DNA of 64,000 bases from Drosophila miranda (lineage: Eukaryota; Arthropoda; Insecta; Diptera; Drosophilidae), in NCBI RefSeq assembly GCF_003369915.1, contig NC_046677.1, positions 8,122,001 through 8,186,000 on the forward strand, given 5' to 3'. The translations under genes were made by a program, and so were the position numbers. The notes below the pieces were generated by a model, which was given only the letters and a program-made list of their open reading frames with translations, did not search any database and had not been told where the DNA came from. Below, piece after piece: positions 22,901-35,769 of this stretch. How positions within the stretch are numbered: the stretch's first letter is position 1; every line of letters starts with the position of its first letter.

Positions 22901-25900
22901 GAGCCGCTGCCGCCACGGCAGTGGCTGGCAATGGAAGAGGCAGGGCTCTGGCCGACGAGGGAGACAATAGATTGAGACGCGGCTGCTTCTTGGGACTGGG
23001 ATTCACGCTGTTCGTCTGACTGGAGAACTCCTCGGGGCGGGCGCGCATTATCCTGCGCGTGGCGCAGCCCGAGGCCGGGGGCACGTTCTCTTTGCCCACA
23101 CGCGGGGAACTGACCAGCGATTCGCTCTCCGAAAAGATGCGCATCTCCGGCTCCTCGCGATCGAAATTGAGCCCCAGCTCTGAGAGCTCCCTCGAGGGGC
23201 AGGTGGTCACGTGTCCCCGCTGGGGGGACTGCAGCAGATCAAAGTACGAGTCATGGGAGACGCTGCGCGAATGACCCACCGTCCGCAGGCTGTCAATGGA
23301 ATTGGAGCGTATGCACAGCTCCATGGGCTTGGGCTCTCGTTCGTGTGTCGTCTCCAGCAGCTCTATGGATTTGGGCTTGTCGTGCTTCGAGAGCTCCTTG
23401 CTGGCATGCGCATGGGAGGCCTGGACAAAGCTAACGCGCGAGGACACAGGATCCAATTTTCCTCCACCCGCTTCAATGGTGATCTTGTGGCTGGGATCGA
23501 CATTGCCCTGACGCTGACTGCGCGTAAAAATCGACTTCCATGAGGGCGTTTTGTCTGGTTTACGCTTCTGCCAGCTGCGTGGCGCCGACAGCACTGTGTG
23601 GTATTTGTCGGGGAGACTGGAGGGACCTCCCCCCACCTCGATGTAAGATCCTATATTGGTGGCTGCGTTCCCAGCAGCAGCAGCGGCATTGGTGGTGCTG
23701 CTGCAGCTGCTTGCCAGCATGCTAATCGGCAGCGAATGCTTCAGATCTCCCCCCTCGATGCGTGAGTGTCGCTCTTGGGCCTCCTCCAGGCTGATGAGCT
23801 TGGCTCCTCCCGTGCTCAGGCTCTTGGGGCGCTCTACCATACCCAAAGATTGATCCTGTTCGCGTTGTTCCACCAGCAGGCTCTCGCAGTCGGTGAGGGA
23901 CTCCAAACGGAGCTCTCCTCTCTCGCTAGGATTCAGTGCCACTGCCACTGGCAGCACACTGTGACGCTGATCCTCCAGAGCATCGAATATGTTATGGCAA
24001 TTCCGGATCAGGTACTCGGTGACCACGGCCTGGACACCAACGCCTCGAAGGGCGGCCACCCCACCAGACTCGAGGGCAGGGGAACGCAACAAATTGGGGG
24101 CCCAAACAATGGCCAGATTCTTGTCCGTCATGCCAGTGCGTTCGTGATGCTGCGAGACCTTGTACAAATGCTCAGCCAGATATTTGAGGGTTCTACGCGA
24201 GGGAGAAATAGTTATTATTTATGGAAGATCTCCTGGCACTCCTCCGATTCCTACCTGTAGTGTGGCGGCGGCAGCTTCAATACCGTCTCCTTCATCAGCC
24301 TCAGACGCTCATCCGCCTCGTCGGCCTTCACCTGTATGGCCTCCACGAAATTGTCGTAAAGCTGGTAGGTGCACAGAGGATTTGGCAGCTCACGGAAGTA
24401 CATTTTTAGCAACGAACTGACGGCATGGATGTCCTGTTTCATCTCCGGATTGCCTAGATCCGGGACTCGTTCCTCGTCAAAGGCGCGTCTCAAACGCTGG
24501 ATATTCGAGGTGATGCCAGAGAGTCGATAGATGCCATCGATGACACCATAATTCTCTATAAACTCCGCACAGGATCGCAGGACCATGGGTATATCCTGGC
24601 CGCTGTTTAGCAAATGTTCCGACAAATCGCAGTTGAACACCCGTTCGCGGTAAATGCCGCTCTGTTTGAGCCGTCGCCGCGACGGACGCGACAGGATAAA
24701 GGATCGAAAGAAGGCTATCAGCTTGCCATGTTTCCGCAGCACTGGCTTCGTGGGTGAGGCATCCAGATGGCCCACTAGGGGCGCTGGCATGGGGAAATTC
24801 CTCGGCACCTTGTCGCCAATGGTGGCCACGCACGACTGCGGAAAGAAGCCCACCTCGTAGAGGGACTTTTGCAGATGGGACTTCTTGCCGCGCCACCAAA
24901 TCGATTCGGCGGGACTGGGCATGTCGATCACTGAGATCATGTCCCCCACTTCGATGTTTATTTCGTCTGGGGCCTGGGCCTGATAGCGCCTCACGCCGTA
25001 GGCTGCCCCCACCGCCGGGGTGTTGATTGTTCGCTGCGTCTCGCCATCGGCCAGGGGCAGGCGTCGCCCCTTGTTGTCCAGCTGCAGCCACGTCAGGATG
25101 GTGCCGCAGGTCAGGGAATCAGAGGCAATCTTCGAGAAGCGCTCCAAGTACTTGCCCACCGCATACTCCACATCCGTTTCGCTCGGCAGCTCTTCGGCCA
25201 GCTCTGCCATGTTCCTCAGGCCACTGATCTTTCGATCGTACACACAGCGATGCAGCATTTCGTCGAGCAGTTGCATATTCTCAAAGGATCTTTTGATCAG
25301 AAAGGGCTCGCAGCGCTGCGGACACACACGAATGATGAACCAACAGCTCTCGGGGGAGAAGCTCCTCAGCGAGCTGTGCGGCAGATCCCCGCCAATCGAC
25401 TGGGAGGCTATGCTGCTGCCCATGTGCTCGGACTTGTCATCCAACAGCTGGACAGAGAGGGGTCCCAGTTGTACGCGCTCGTAGTGGAAATGTGCGCACT
25501 CCTCCAGCTTGGGAAAGCGACAGGATTTCTAGGCAGACAAATCAAAACATAAATCAGTCTGAGTCCCGATGGAAAACTCAAGGAAACACTTACGGATGTG
25601 GTCAATGGCTGCACAGCCATATGCTGGCGACTGGGCTTTGGTGGCGGGGGCCCCATTGGCACACCCAATCCCAGACCCAGTCCCAGACCCAATTGTGGAC
25701 TGCAGCTGGAGGATGCCTCGGTGGAGGCATTGGAGATTTGTGATGTGTTCATGGAAGCAAACATCTCCTGGTAGCTCAAGCCGGGCAGACTGTCCGCTGG
25801 CATTATTTTGAAATTCAACTGCGCGCTGATTGCCGCCGCCGGGGCATCCATTTCGAACTGCAGCACCTTTGTGGTGGGATGGTGGCAGCCGGCAGCGGCG

Positions 25901-25971
25901 CCACTTCCGTCGGTTGTGGCCAATGCATGCGAATGCAATTGCGATGCCAAGGACGCGCTCACCTTCTCGGA
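19946..25971 (-). CDS. CdGAPr: CdGAPr, GTPase-activating protein with PX-like, SH3 and RhoGAP domains (complete copy C)
   Basis: Stimulates GTP hydrolysis by Rho-family GTPases (Cdc42/Rac, by family) and so restrains actin signalling. Six coding exons: 25971-25594, 25528-24255, 24192-22552, 22484-22184, 22131-20093 and 20024-19946; phases agree and the sum is 5,712 nt, 1,903 residues. In order: Gly-Leu repeat and GPPPPKPSR in exon 1; PX-like region about residues 140-270; SH3 about 300-361 (YGVRRYQAQAPDE, WWRG, GFFPQSC); RhoGAP about 422-620 with arginine finger in IYRLSG (residue 461) and the conserved FRELPNPLC; then a long Ser/Pro/Gln-rich tail. The last exon (25 codons plus stop) is inferred from a TTGCAG acceptor that keeps frame in both copies. 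A TTTTTACAG acceptor at 26,007 shows an upstream noncoding exon. The family length in D. melanogaster is, from memory, about 1,840 residues. Confidence 0.92.
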
Positions 25972-26006
25972 CATGATCGCTTCGGCTCTCAAACAGTCAG
26001 CAACAT
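25972..26006 (-). promoter_or_regulatory. CdGAPr 5' UTR part of exon with a 5-codon upstream ORF
   Basis: The exon that carries the CdGAPr start codon begins right after a TTTTTACAG acceptor (minus strand, exon starts 26,006). Its first three bases are ATG, opening a 5-codon upstream ORF that stops (TGA) at about 25,989, about 17 nt before the main ATG at 25,971. The splice site implies a noncoding first exon further right; the motif cluster at 42,185-42,330 is a candidate promoter. The uORF depends on this acceptor being used. Confidence 0.55.
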
Positions 26007-27557
26007 CTGTAAAAATAAATCCAAAAATAATAGAAATATTAGTGATATTTGTGACTGTATGTAGCTTATATATTATTCTCTAGAAATTTTCACAGATCTG
26101 TGAGCCTTCAAATGCCACTGATTTCGCCAGTGGGTGATTTCCCATTAAAATCCCCCAACAATGGGGGGCCTTCAATTACTATTCTGCCTCTCAGGTTGCC
26201 TTTCGATTCCATTTGCATATACGGTGCACACTGTACAGTGTGTTGACAAAGTATATGGCCATGTCTGTGGGAATTTCGATGAAATAATAAGAGTTCTAAA
26301 GAGCATAGCGCTAGCAAAATGTAAGAAACCCATGAGAGACCCAGCATGGAAACAGTAATTACTTTAAGCCGTTTCTCAGTCTCTGATTATCCCCAGTAAG
26401 CTCCCACAGAAAGCACAAAGCTGAAGGAAAGTACACTCGTACTTCCCCGAGGCATCGTTTAAGCATTCAATGCTCGTTTAGGCCTCATTTCTGTGTTCAG
26501 CCCAAAATCGCGTTTACTTTCTAATGGCACGCACGATCTGTTTCTTTTATCAATTAACCCAAGCCCAAACCCCAACCCAGAGCCGCGACCCAATGGAAAG
26601 GAACCAAGCCCCGGTCGGTGTCTGTCTGGCAGGCTGCCCGTTCCAATATGTTCTACTTTTTGGGGGGCTAGCGAGCGGGCTTCCACTCCACTCTCTCCTC
26701 CTGTGAGACCCACTCTCTCCCTCAGTGTCTCTGTCTGTGAAATGGAACTCTCTGTGGTTCTCTGCTGCTGTTCCAAATAAAAGAATAAGGTCACTGGCTC
26801 AGATATCCTTTGTGGCATGGATATATGGCTGTGGCACTCGCATATATCGCATCGTATCGTATCGTATCTCTTTCTATAAGTATATACAATAAATATTTAT
26901 TAAGTTCAAGCCAGTTGGGGAATGGGGGATTGTTTATCGAATGCGAAACGAACGCAGCAGCAGCAGGACAACCGATGATGACTCTTTCTTCGGTTCCAGA
27001 CGGGCATAACAGCAGTACAGAATAGTAAGAGTAACTATATAGATTCCAGATTGGGTTCCACATTGGAGTATAGCCACATTTAGACTTTGAATTTGAAATA
27101 TATTCAAAATATATTCTTAAGAACCAAAGATGCTTCCTGTCAGGGTATCAGCATCTGTGGCACTCACAGAGAAGACTTTTTCCTTTCTCGTTTTAGATGA
27201 TCATCATGATGTTGTTGCTGGTGTTGTTGATGATGATGTTGTACGTAGGGGGGGATGCCTAGCGGTAGTTCTGATTTACAGGCAACACGAAATGCAATCG
27301 CCGCCAGGCTTTGGAGCATTTAAACTTTCATAAATTAAACAGAAAGACAGACAGACGGCTGGGATGTAGGAGAGTGGGGTGAACAGGGGGAGCTGGCAGC
27401 AGAAACAGAGACAGAGCCCCAACGGGCCACGGGATGTGGCAGACGCGACAGACGAGACACCAACTTTTGCAGCCAACAAAATCATAGAGCGGGACGGATA
27501 AACGGGTTTTTCAACTCTCATAGGAGAGGCGATAGGAAGAGCTGCATCTCCCCAAAG

Positions 27558-27592
27558 AGAGAGAGAGAGAGAGAGAGAGGGGGAGAGACCAT
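27558..27592. repeat. GA microsatellite
   Basis: About 12 GA dinucleotides in a purine-rich block within the presumed CdGAPr intron. GA tracts in flies can bind GAGA factor (Trl) or CLAMP; that role here is only inference. Confidence 0.8.
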
Positions 27593-28956
27593 GCTCTGGG
27601 GGCCGTTCATCAAATGCAGCAGCAGCTCCCCAAAGCGCAACAAAACCATTAAAGCAAATGTTAACGCTAACGGTCTCAAAATGCAGCCACATAAAGAAAC
27701 GAAAAACAAAACAAAATATAAAAGAAAAACCAACGAAAAACGAGAAGAGTAAAGAAAATAAATGACAAAAAAATAATCAATAAGTGTGCATATAAAATCG
27801 GATTTAAACAAACGGCAACGACCTACCAGGGAAAAATATACACACACATGGACAAAAAAAATACAACCAGAGGCAATCGAAATAGTCCCATTCGACAAGG
27901 CGATACCCTATTAATGGGTATCTGTAACTGTAACAAAAATATATGAAATATGATTTCATTTGACTCGTATCAAAAGCTATACTTAAACCTCTTCCATTAT
28001 GAGTGGAAAATAGTCATATGAGAAGAGTTCTTAGGAAAAGTTCTTATTAACAAAAGTATACCCTTTAATTTTGATTTTATTATAATAATTTATGATGTTT
28101 AGGTGTATACGAATCTTGCAAATAAGAACCGTTCTCTAGTTTAAAGATTGATAATAAAAAAATAAGAAGCTATATTCAAAATAAAATGAATAATTGATCA
28201 GAATCTGTAACTATAAGTATTATATGCTCCAAGATCCAAAAGAAGAGATGTACAAGGTCTATATCGAATAGATCATGAATATATTGTCATCTGTCATAAG
28301 CATACACAAATGAAATATACCCTCCTCATACCCTGCAAATATCAGACGTCAACGACCTGTGAGGAAAAACAAAAGATCTATCCATCGAAATGGCGCTCGT
28401 AATCCGTTATCCAACAAATGAATGAATCAAAGAATGAATGAGTGTGCGATAATATAACAGAATGTTATTCCAATGAGTTTCCAAAGATTTTCTATTGTTC
28501 TCTGGCGTTGGGAAATCTCTAAAGAATAGAATATGATTTTATTTCTTTGTTAATTTCCCAGGGGGACCACCATACCACACATATTAAGTGATGGAATAAA
28601 AAGAACTAAGCAAATATTTACAAATGGGTTTCATAATGTCAATTGTTTCCATTAAAAATGTGAAAATACTTTCCACTTAAATACAAAATAAAATAATGTC
28701 AATTTGAGAGCTAATATAACTTGTTGATTTCTTAGAAGAGGGACTCTGAAAAGATCTTGGACCTGTAAACATAGATATGAAATAAGGCCAAAATAGCCAT
28801 CTGATGATGACCCCCTGCGCCAGAAGATGAACCAATGTTTATTTCGATTCTCTCTGGAAAGTTAACTTCAATTTTCGGACGCTCTACCGAGGGCCGAGGA
28901 CGTTTTTAGGTCTTCTGTGTCTCATTCCTCCCTGCATCGGTACACCATCTACCAAG

Positions 28957-29218
28957 ATGTCAGAGCTCTTTTGCTTGTTTTAATTTTTGTTGAGCCAACG
29001 TCTCGAGAGATCCTTCCTTGGTTTCAATATCCACCGTTGGATCATTGTAATTGTCCAGCATTTGACGAGCAGTGGCCGTGAATTGATTTTCTTCCAAAGA
29101 AGGACATGAGAAGACTCGAACGAGGGAATTTAGTCTTCCGAAGAAATTATAAGATTTCACTTGGAGGATTACCTTAAACGGAATGTAGAGCCAGCCATTG
29201 CTGGTATTTTCGGTGTTT
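28957..29218 (-). other. Candidate nested ORF or gene relic, unrecognised
   Basis: A minus-strand open frame of about 85 codons runs from about 29,213 to a stop at 28,957-28,959 within the presumed CdGAPr intron. Its C-terminal 35 residues look protein-like rather than AT-drift: balanced charge, TARQMLDNYNDPTVDIETKE and LAQQKLKQAKEL, suggesting a short helix. There is no ATG at the start of the frame; a nearby ATG (MAGSTFRLR) in another frame ends at a possible GT donor. An AATAAA lies about 120 bp downstream on the same strand. It could be the last exon of a small nested gene, an alternative exon or a retrocopy remnant. I do not recognise the family. Confidence 0.35.
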
Positions 29219-30657
29219 GGAAGTCAGCTAATATTTGCTTGCTAGCGAAAACCCCAATTTATAGGCAGGTTCTTATCATATTTCGAATTCGATTTCGGTT
29301 TCCTAGAATGTAGCAGGTCGAAAGGATAGAGATCTCGGGACGTGATGGCTCGCTCTCTTTTCCGAAGAAAACATTCAGAATAATTTTTGGACAATTTATT
29401 GGTTAATTGATAAAGTTATTTTTTTTTTTTTTTTGTATTTTCAGTGATATTATCATTATTTGAATGAATTTAATTCCATTAAAGAGAAGAAAATATTGCC
29501 AGCGACAACAAAAAAGTAACAGGCCAAAATGCAAGAAAAAATCCACCGATATTTCAAAAATTGCATATAATTCCAGGCCTGGATTTATTTATAGAAATCT
29601 CTTCTCCACGAATTGTGGGTTCCCTAAATTCATATTTTTTTAAAGTAAGATTAAGTTTATTTTGAATTTTTCAAGGAAAATGTAATTGGAATTTGCCAAA
29701 ATTCAAAAATAAATTTTGGAGGTTGCAGGCAACTTTCAGTGTGGTTTCTGGGTTACTGATCGATGATCAGCGGTTATGGGTTTCTTTCTTCTACGATATG
29801 ATTTTCCCCCGCATTCGTGTCCATTCGCCTATGTGAAATTTGAACATCGAATTAACGTCCTTTGGACCTAAGGAACAGATCCCCTCAGATTTCCCAATCA
29901 ATAGGTCTCCTGTAGTTGTTTTTGCTGAAAGAAAACATGTTTCCATGCTCAAACAATAAATTAATCTTGAAAATCAAGTGTTTAGGTGGCCAAAAAAAAC
30001 ACAATGTAACAATTGATTGCATCAAAGTTGTTTGGAAATACACGTATTTTCATCTCTCACAAAAGTTATGCCTCAAAAATCATATAATCACACTTGTTCA
30101 CATAAGAGTCTGTCTGAAGAAAAACAACAAAAAGCCAAAATCGAGAGATGTTTGGTTGTTTTTTTATCTGCTAGCTGTAGCTGCTGTGCATATTCAATTT
30201 TCTCGATTGCTTGATTGCCCGATTGCAATGAAGACATTTTCCCAGCCTCGAAGCTACGTTTTTTGGTTCATTTTGCTGCGGAGAGACCGTGACCGAGACC
30301 GGAGAGCCTCACTTTCTCCAATCAATTAAACACTGTCCATGTCCAACAGTTAGATCCCATGTCCAACAGTTTGTTTCGGGGGGTAAAACATTTCAATCGA
30401 GAGACTCATCTAATACTATGAAATAACTTAATATTGGACAATAGTTAATGGTTTTTTAATGACTGTGTTTTTTTTCTGTTTTTTTAGCTCTACTTTGCTG
30501 CTGCCTCCTCCATCTCCATCCCATCCCGTCGCTGTATTCTGACCCAATTCGATGGAGAAACTGAAAGCTGAATTTCATTTGACAATGATCTATAAAGAAA
30601 AGCAAGACTGGAATTGTTGGTGCGTGAGAGGAGGAGGAGTGCAGTCTAACTAGATTC

Positions 30658-30658
<1 letters not shown>

Positions 30659-30691
<33 letters not shown>
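30659..30691. repeat. GA microsatellite
   Basis: About 15 GA dinucleotides, followed about 40 bp later by a TTG trinucleotide run. Both are perfect or nearly perfect, so likely length-variable. Confidence 0.85.
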
Positions 30692-30693
<2 letters not shown>

Positions 30694-30728
30694 GAACAAC
30701 ATGCCACATGAAGTGGCATAAAAGCTGA

Positions 30729-30757
30729 TTGTTGTTGTTGTTGTTGTTGTTGTTGCT
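30729..30757. repeat. TTG trinucleotide microsatellite
   Basis: About nine TTG units, close to the preceding GA run. Confidence 0.8.
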
Positions 30758-31419
30758 GTTTGTGCTAATTTATGGCTTAAAGTGGGTCACTCGTTCACTC
30801 GGCAGAAGCCGAGAACCAGAGAGCATTTTCTAGAGCAAACAATTGCAGTGAATGATGCCGACCATAAAAGACTTACGACTACGGCAAAATGCATGCATAA
30901 TGTGTGCTTAAAGCTAGCGTTCGACTCTGAGTGTCCGCCTGTTTGTCTATCTGTTTACCAGTTAGTTAGTCAGCCAGTCAGTCACTCGTGACATTCATTC
31001 AGTCATTCACTCACTCAAACGGCAAGTGCCCCATAAAGAGGCTGCTGCCCGAATGATGTGCATCTGAATGAGACGGATACGCCGAGGGGCAATTAAATAG
31101 ATCTCTTTAGGCTTTCTGCAGCTCACACATTTCCAGTTTAATTATGAGAGCATTTATTTTCAAGACAGGCATCCTACATCCTGCATGTAGAGCCACAGTC
31201 TTCTGCTTTGAGCTAGTATTAATTAGATGATATGTTAAGGCATGCAAGCGACCATTACAATGTAGGTTAAATCAATGAAATATCTGGTATAAAACCAAAC
31301 AAAAAAAAGTGACCAGATAATGGGGATTAATTGAGAAAAATTACTTGGAAAATTAAGATTTATTAGTCAGAGAAAATGGCATGGCAAAAAGAAAACCCAC
31401 ACTATTTAAGTTAAATAAT

Positions 31420-31612
31420 AATAATAATTTTTAAAATACAATTAAAAAATGCAAATTAAATGATAAAAATAGTGATTTATAAATATAAATAATAATAAAT
31501 ATAATAAATAAATAAAAAAATAATAATAAATATAAAAAATAATAAATATAATAAATAATAATAAATACAATAAATAATAGTAAAATATTAAATTTGATTT
31601 TAAATATAAATC
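31420..31612. repeat. AAT/AAATA-rich low-complexity tract
   Basis: Nearly pure A/T with irregular AATA and AATAAT repeats on the + strand. The long minus-strand frame over it encodes only Ile/Leu/Tyr/Phe and is a by-product of the repeat. Confidence 0.75.
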
Positions 31613-34600
31613 TATTAAAAGGTCTGGGAACTGGGTGCTCTCTCCAAGGATTTCTGCCATAGCTGTAGAGACGTGGAAAAGAGGAGGAGACTTCTCCTGT
31701 CCAGCTCTCAGTAAAAGCAAGCTACATCAAATGTCACAATGTATCACAGAAAGAAACAATAAAGAAGGAGAGCACTCTTAGAGAACTCTTAGACCCCGAT
31801 ACCAGCTCCTGCGTTTACTTATAATTATGGATAAATATATACTTAATATACATTAAATAATAATCATGTCAAGGCGCGATCAGGAATTTCTAGTGGCTTC
31901 TTCTGTTTAAATAATTGTTTTTCATTTTTCGAGTCGCTAAACTCATTTCTGCCCCATAACTAGAGAAACGCTTTGGATCATTTCTAAAGAATACTCTCCA
32001 CCACAGTGAATAGATTTTCAGCGAAAATATAAGACCTGAAAATTACATCCTCTTAGCATATATTAGAATAATCAAATTAAGCAAATATTTCATTTAAATA
32101 TGAAATTTATTTATTTATTTTTGGTTCTTTGTCGTCTGCGGCTTGCCCTGCAATAAAATATTTTCCTATTAATGTCAAAATGTAAGTGAAAAAACTTTTA
32201 ACACTTGTTAAAATGCCCACTCGCGGAGCAAATCGATTGGTTTAAATGTTTTTTTCTTTCTATTTAAAATGTAAACAATGTCCTAGGAGAGCTACCGTTT
32301 CTTCCCTTTCTTATTCAGCATCGTGTTAGAACCATTTCTGGTCATTAGATGAAACTCTTAAACACTCGATTGTGGCCACAGATGATTCACATTAAATTTT
32401 AGATGAATGTAAAATGATATACGATATAGTCTAGAGAGAGACTGGAGAGACTCTAATGAAGGCAAACAGAATAACAAAATGACTAATGGCTGAGCATCAG
32501 AAGTGATTAAACGACGGGACCAATTTATGCCGATCCTATAAACTATGCGATCTGTCGCCTCGCCGCCCCTTCTCCCCCAACGAGACGAAAATCATGGAAC
32601 AAATTGCAGCTCCATGGCTCTATGACTGTTTGCTGTTGTCGTTAATCTGTTGAACAGCATCGTCGCCGTATTAATCTACGCCCCACAATCGACTGCCGAC
32701 AGGCAGACAGACAGATCTCTGTGGCACTTGCACTTTTGGGTGCCACTGTCCCAGTGCCACATGCCACAGAGCTTCTGTTGGAGTGCGGAGTGCCACTGTT
32801 CGATGGTAATCTGATCTGCCCAACGCTTCGGTTGACTCATCATAAGGGAGATTTGCTTACATTCGATACGATTACAATACCTACTATATATGTATTGTTT
32901 GCAGGGTTTTGTGGAGTACGAAGGGTATAGAAAATATATGTGACAGTCAGATAGCAGCATTCCAGTAATTTCTAAATCTATCTTTTACTGGACACAGAAT
33001 ACTGGGGATTCCCAACCAAAAAAAATCGTTTTACATATTTTTTTAAGCTCAACAGAAATCTCCAGAGAAGTTGTGGTGCCTACAATTTGCAAGCGATAAA
33101 GCTTAGTTTTGGTGTGATTATACATAGAGATATTATCTAAATAAATAACAAAAATCAGCTTTATCGGATAAGTATTACATATGTATGTATGGAAATAGGT
33201 GTAGCTGTCACATTTCAGAAGATAGAAAGCTCTGATTTGATATGATAACATATAAAGCTATAATCTTCTTAAATACCAAAAATCATCTCGATTGGATAAG
33301 TATTTTAGTGTAGACTAGCACTGTACTTCCAATTCCAATTTCCAAACACTTAGTAGTCGTTTTCTTTAGATATTCCCTTGTTGAATACCTATTCAATGAT
33401 TGTTCCCTTAGTTTATCCAATTAATCTGAGTATCTGAGCAGACCAATCGATACCCCACCCTAAAACCTAGAAACCTCTTCTGAATGACTCACAATGAAAA
33501 GTATTGGGACCCCGGACCCCGTGGTGGGGGCTAAAAAGAGAGCAACAAATGCAATTAGTCGTAACTGGCATATTAGTCAACGCCTCTGCTCTTGGCCTCC
33601 TCTTGGAGTCCGCTGTTGGCCCAAGCAGCTCTAGTCGATTTCATTATTTCTAACCAGCGGACACACGACTCCCATGGACGGGGCAGACCCCACGGCGGAC
33701 GTCTCTTGATTGTTGGAGCTTTTCGAACTTCCGTTCACACAATTCTGCACACACGTACCCCAGCCACCACCGGACCTGAACAATCGCACGAGAGTATATG
33801 TGCACCTATAAAGCAGGTACCTGCCCCATAGAAAAAGCTTATGAAAGAGGGAGAAAACCTTTGGCGGATGAATGAAATTTGTATGCCCTAACCACGGCAA
33901 AGGGAGGTATTTAAAGTTAGTTATGGTTCAATCATGATTAAGTGATTTAACAGAGGGGCAATAGATCTTGCAGATAAGACCTTGATATTAGATTATATAT
34001 ATTTCGTTGTAAGTTCAGTTATCTCTTTGCTTTACAGACCTGTAGAACCAGATGAAATATGTGCCTATCATGTGACAAGATTCTCAAGTTGTAATCTGGA
34101 TATATATCCAGAAAAAAAAACGTTATGTGTAGTTTATATTGTATATAATTCTTTGATATTGGTGGGTTCTCTCTTTAATACTCAAATTATTATAGCTACC
34201 TATTACAAAACATTTTTATTAGCCATAGCCAGTTATACCTTGTAATGTAATATGTATGGCAGTATGTTAAAAATGCTTTAAACTTTCAACATAACGAGTA
34301 TCTTCATAGAAAAAACTCATCAAGAGACATTTGTAAGGGGATTTACGCAAGAAGAAAAAATAGGAAAAAGTTCAGCCGGTAAAAGGGGAAAAATGAGAGA
34401 AAATAAATAGAAAACAAATATTAACAAGAAAAAAAATAAGAAAAGAAAAGCGAAATCGTTTGGATGTATATTTTCTACTTTGACATTTTGTTGCAGAATT
34501 TCGCTTCCTCTGGGGTAATGGCCCCTGCCTCAACAGCCCTGCTCTATAGAGATAGATACCCCTTGCCTCTGTCCCCTTATCCATAAAGATCTCCGCCACT

Positions 34601-35608
34601 GCCTCTCAATGAGACCAACCATAAAACCTAGCCTCCTAATGTCATTTTAACGTTGACGACAAAACAGGTACACCATAAACGCACACATAGATACATGGAC
34701 AGATGCATAGATACAAATACGCACACACAGATATAGATACAGACCCAGCTACATAGACCCAACAAAAGTTCGTATATATTTTTTAATGGAAGTGAAAGTT
34801 TGATTTTTTGCGAGTAAAAATATAGAAAACACGGAGTGGACACAGGCGGCATAACTAAAAATTTAGATATTTCGTAGCGCCAGCGCACATGCCAAATATT
34901 TATAAAAATAACAACACAACAAGATAGAAAAAATCGAAAGCAAAAAAAAAAGTGTAGAAAAGTTTTACAATAAAAATTCACATTCCAACAAATATGCGAA
35001 GCAGCTGCTGGCCGGCTGGAGGGAGGCACCGAAACAGCGACAAAAATATTTAGAAACAAACGTCAGAAGCTAAGATACACAAACCATAGAGACGGAGACC
35101 ACAGACAGAAGCCGGCCGTTTAAACAATTTAATTTAATTATTATTCATTTCTCTACGAGAAGCTGGCAGCAGACGGCAGACGGCGAACGGAATATGAGTG
35201 CCTCGTGCATATAAATTGCTGAAATAAAGTGTTGAATTTCAATATGAAACAATAACAATAACGAGCAACGATCGAGGGCAATTGGCACAAGCGTCGAATG
35301 AGAGTTCCATAAACAAATAAAATACACTAAACAATGCGATAAACAAGTATTGTATCTTTAATTTTATAAGAAAGCTTTTATTGCTTGTTTTTCAGAGTAT
35401 TGTGGGATCTGCAATAATTGTGGGGCTCTATGAGATTTCTTAATAGATGGTGAGAATGATTTTCATCTATGGCAAAGCGGTATTTATATGTATTATATTT
35501 TATTATTGTTATTTTATTATTGTTATTTTATTATTTTTATTTCTTTTTTTATTTTATTATAATTTTTATTTTATTTTATTAATATTATATTTTATTATTT
35601 TTAATATT

Positions 35609-35769
35609 TTTATATTATTATTTTTATATTATTATTTTTATATTATTATTTTTATATTATTATTTTTATATTATTATTTTTATATTATTATTTTTATATT
35701 ATTATTTTTATATTATTATTTTTATATTATTATTTTTATATTATTATTTTTATATTATTATTTTTATTT
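35609..35769. repeat. 14-bp AT minisatellite, about 11 copies
   Basis: Near-perfect head-to-tail copies of TATATTATTATTTT, flanked by degenerate TTTTATTATT repeats from about 35,490. The frame through it is open only because the unit lacks stops in that phase. Confidence 0.9.

Noticed and set aside
1..26000. Many + strand frames of 60-180 codons over the CdGAPr copies
   Set aside because: Antisense shadows of real exons; they repeat in all three copies because the exons do, and lack any independent support.
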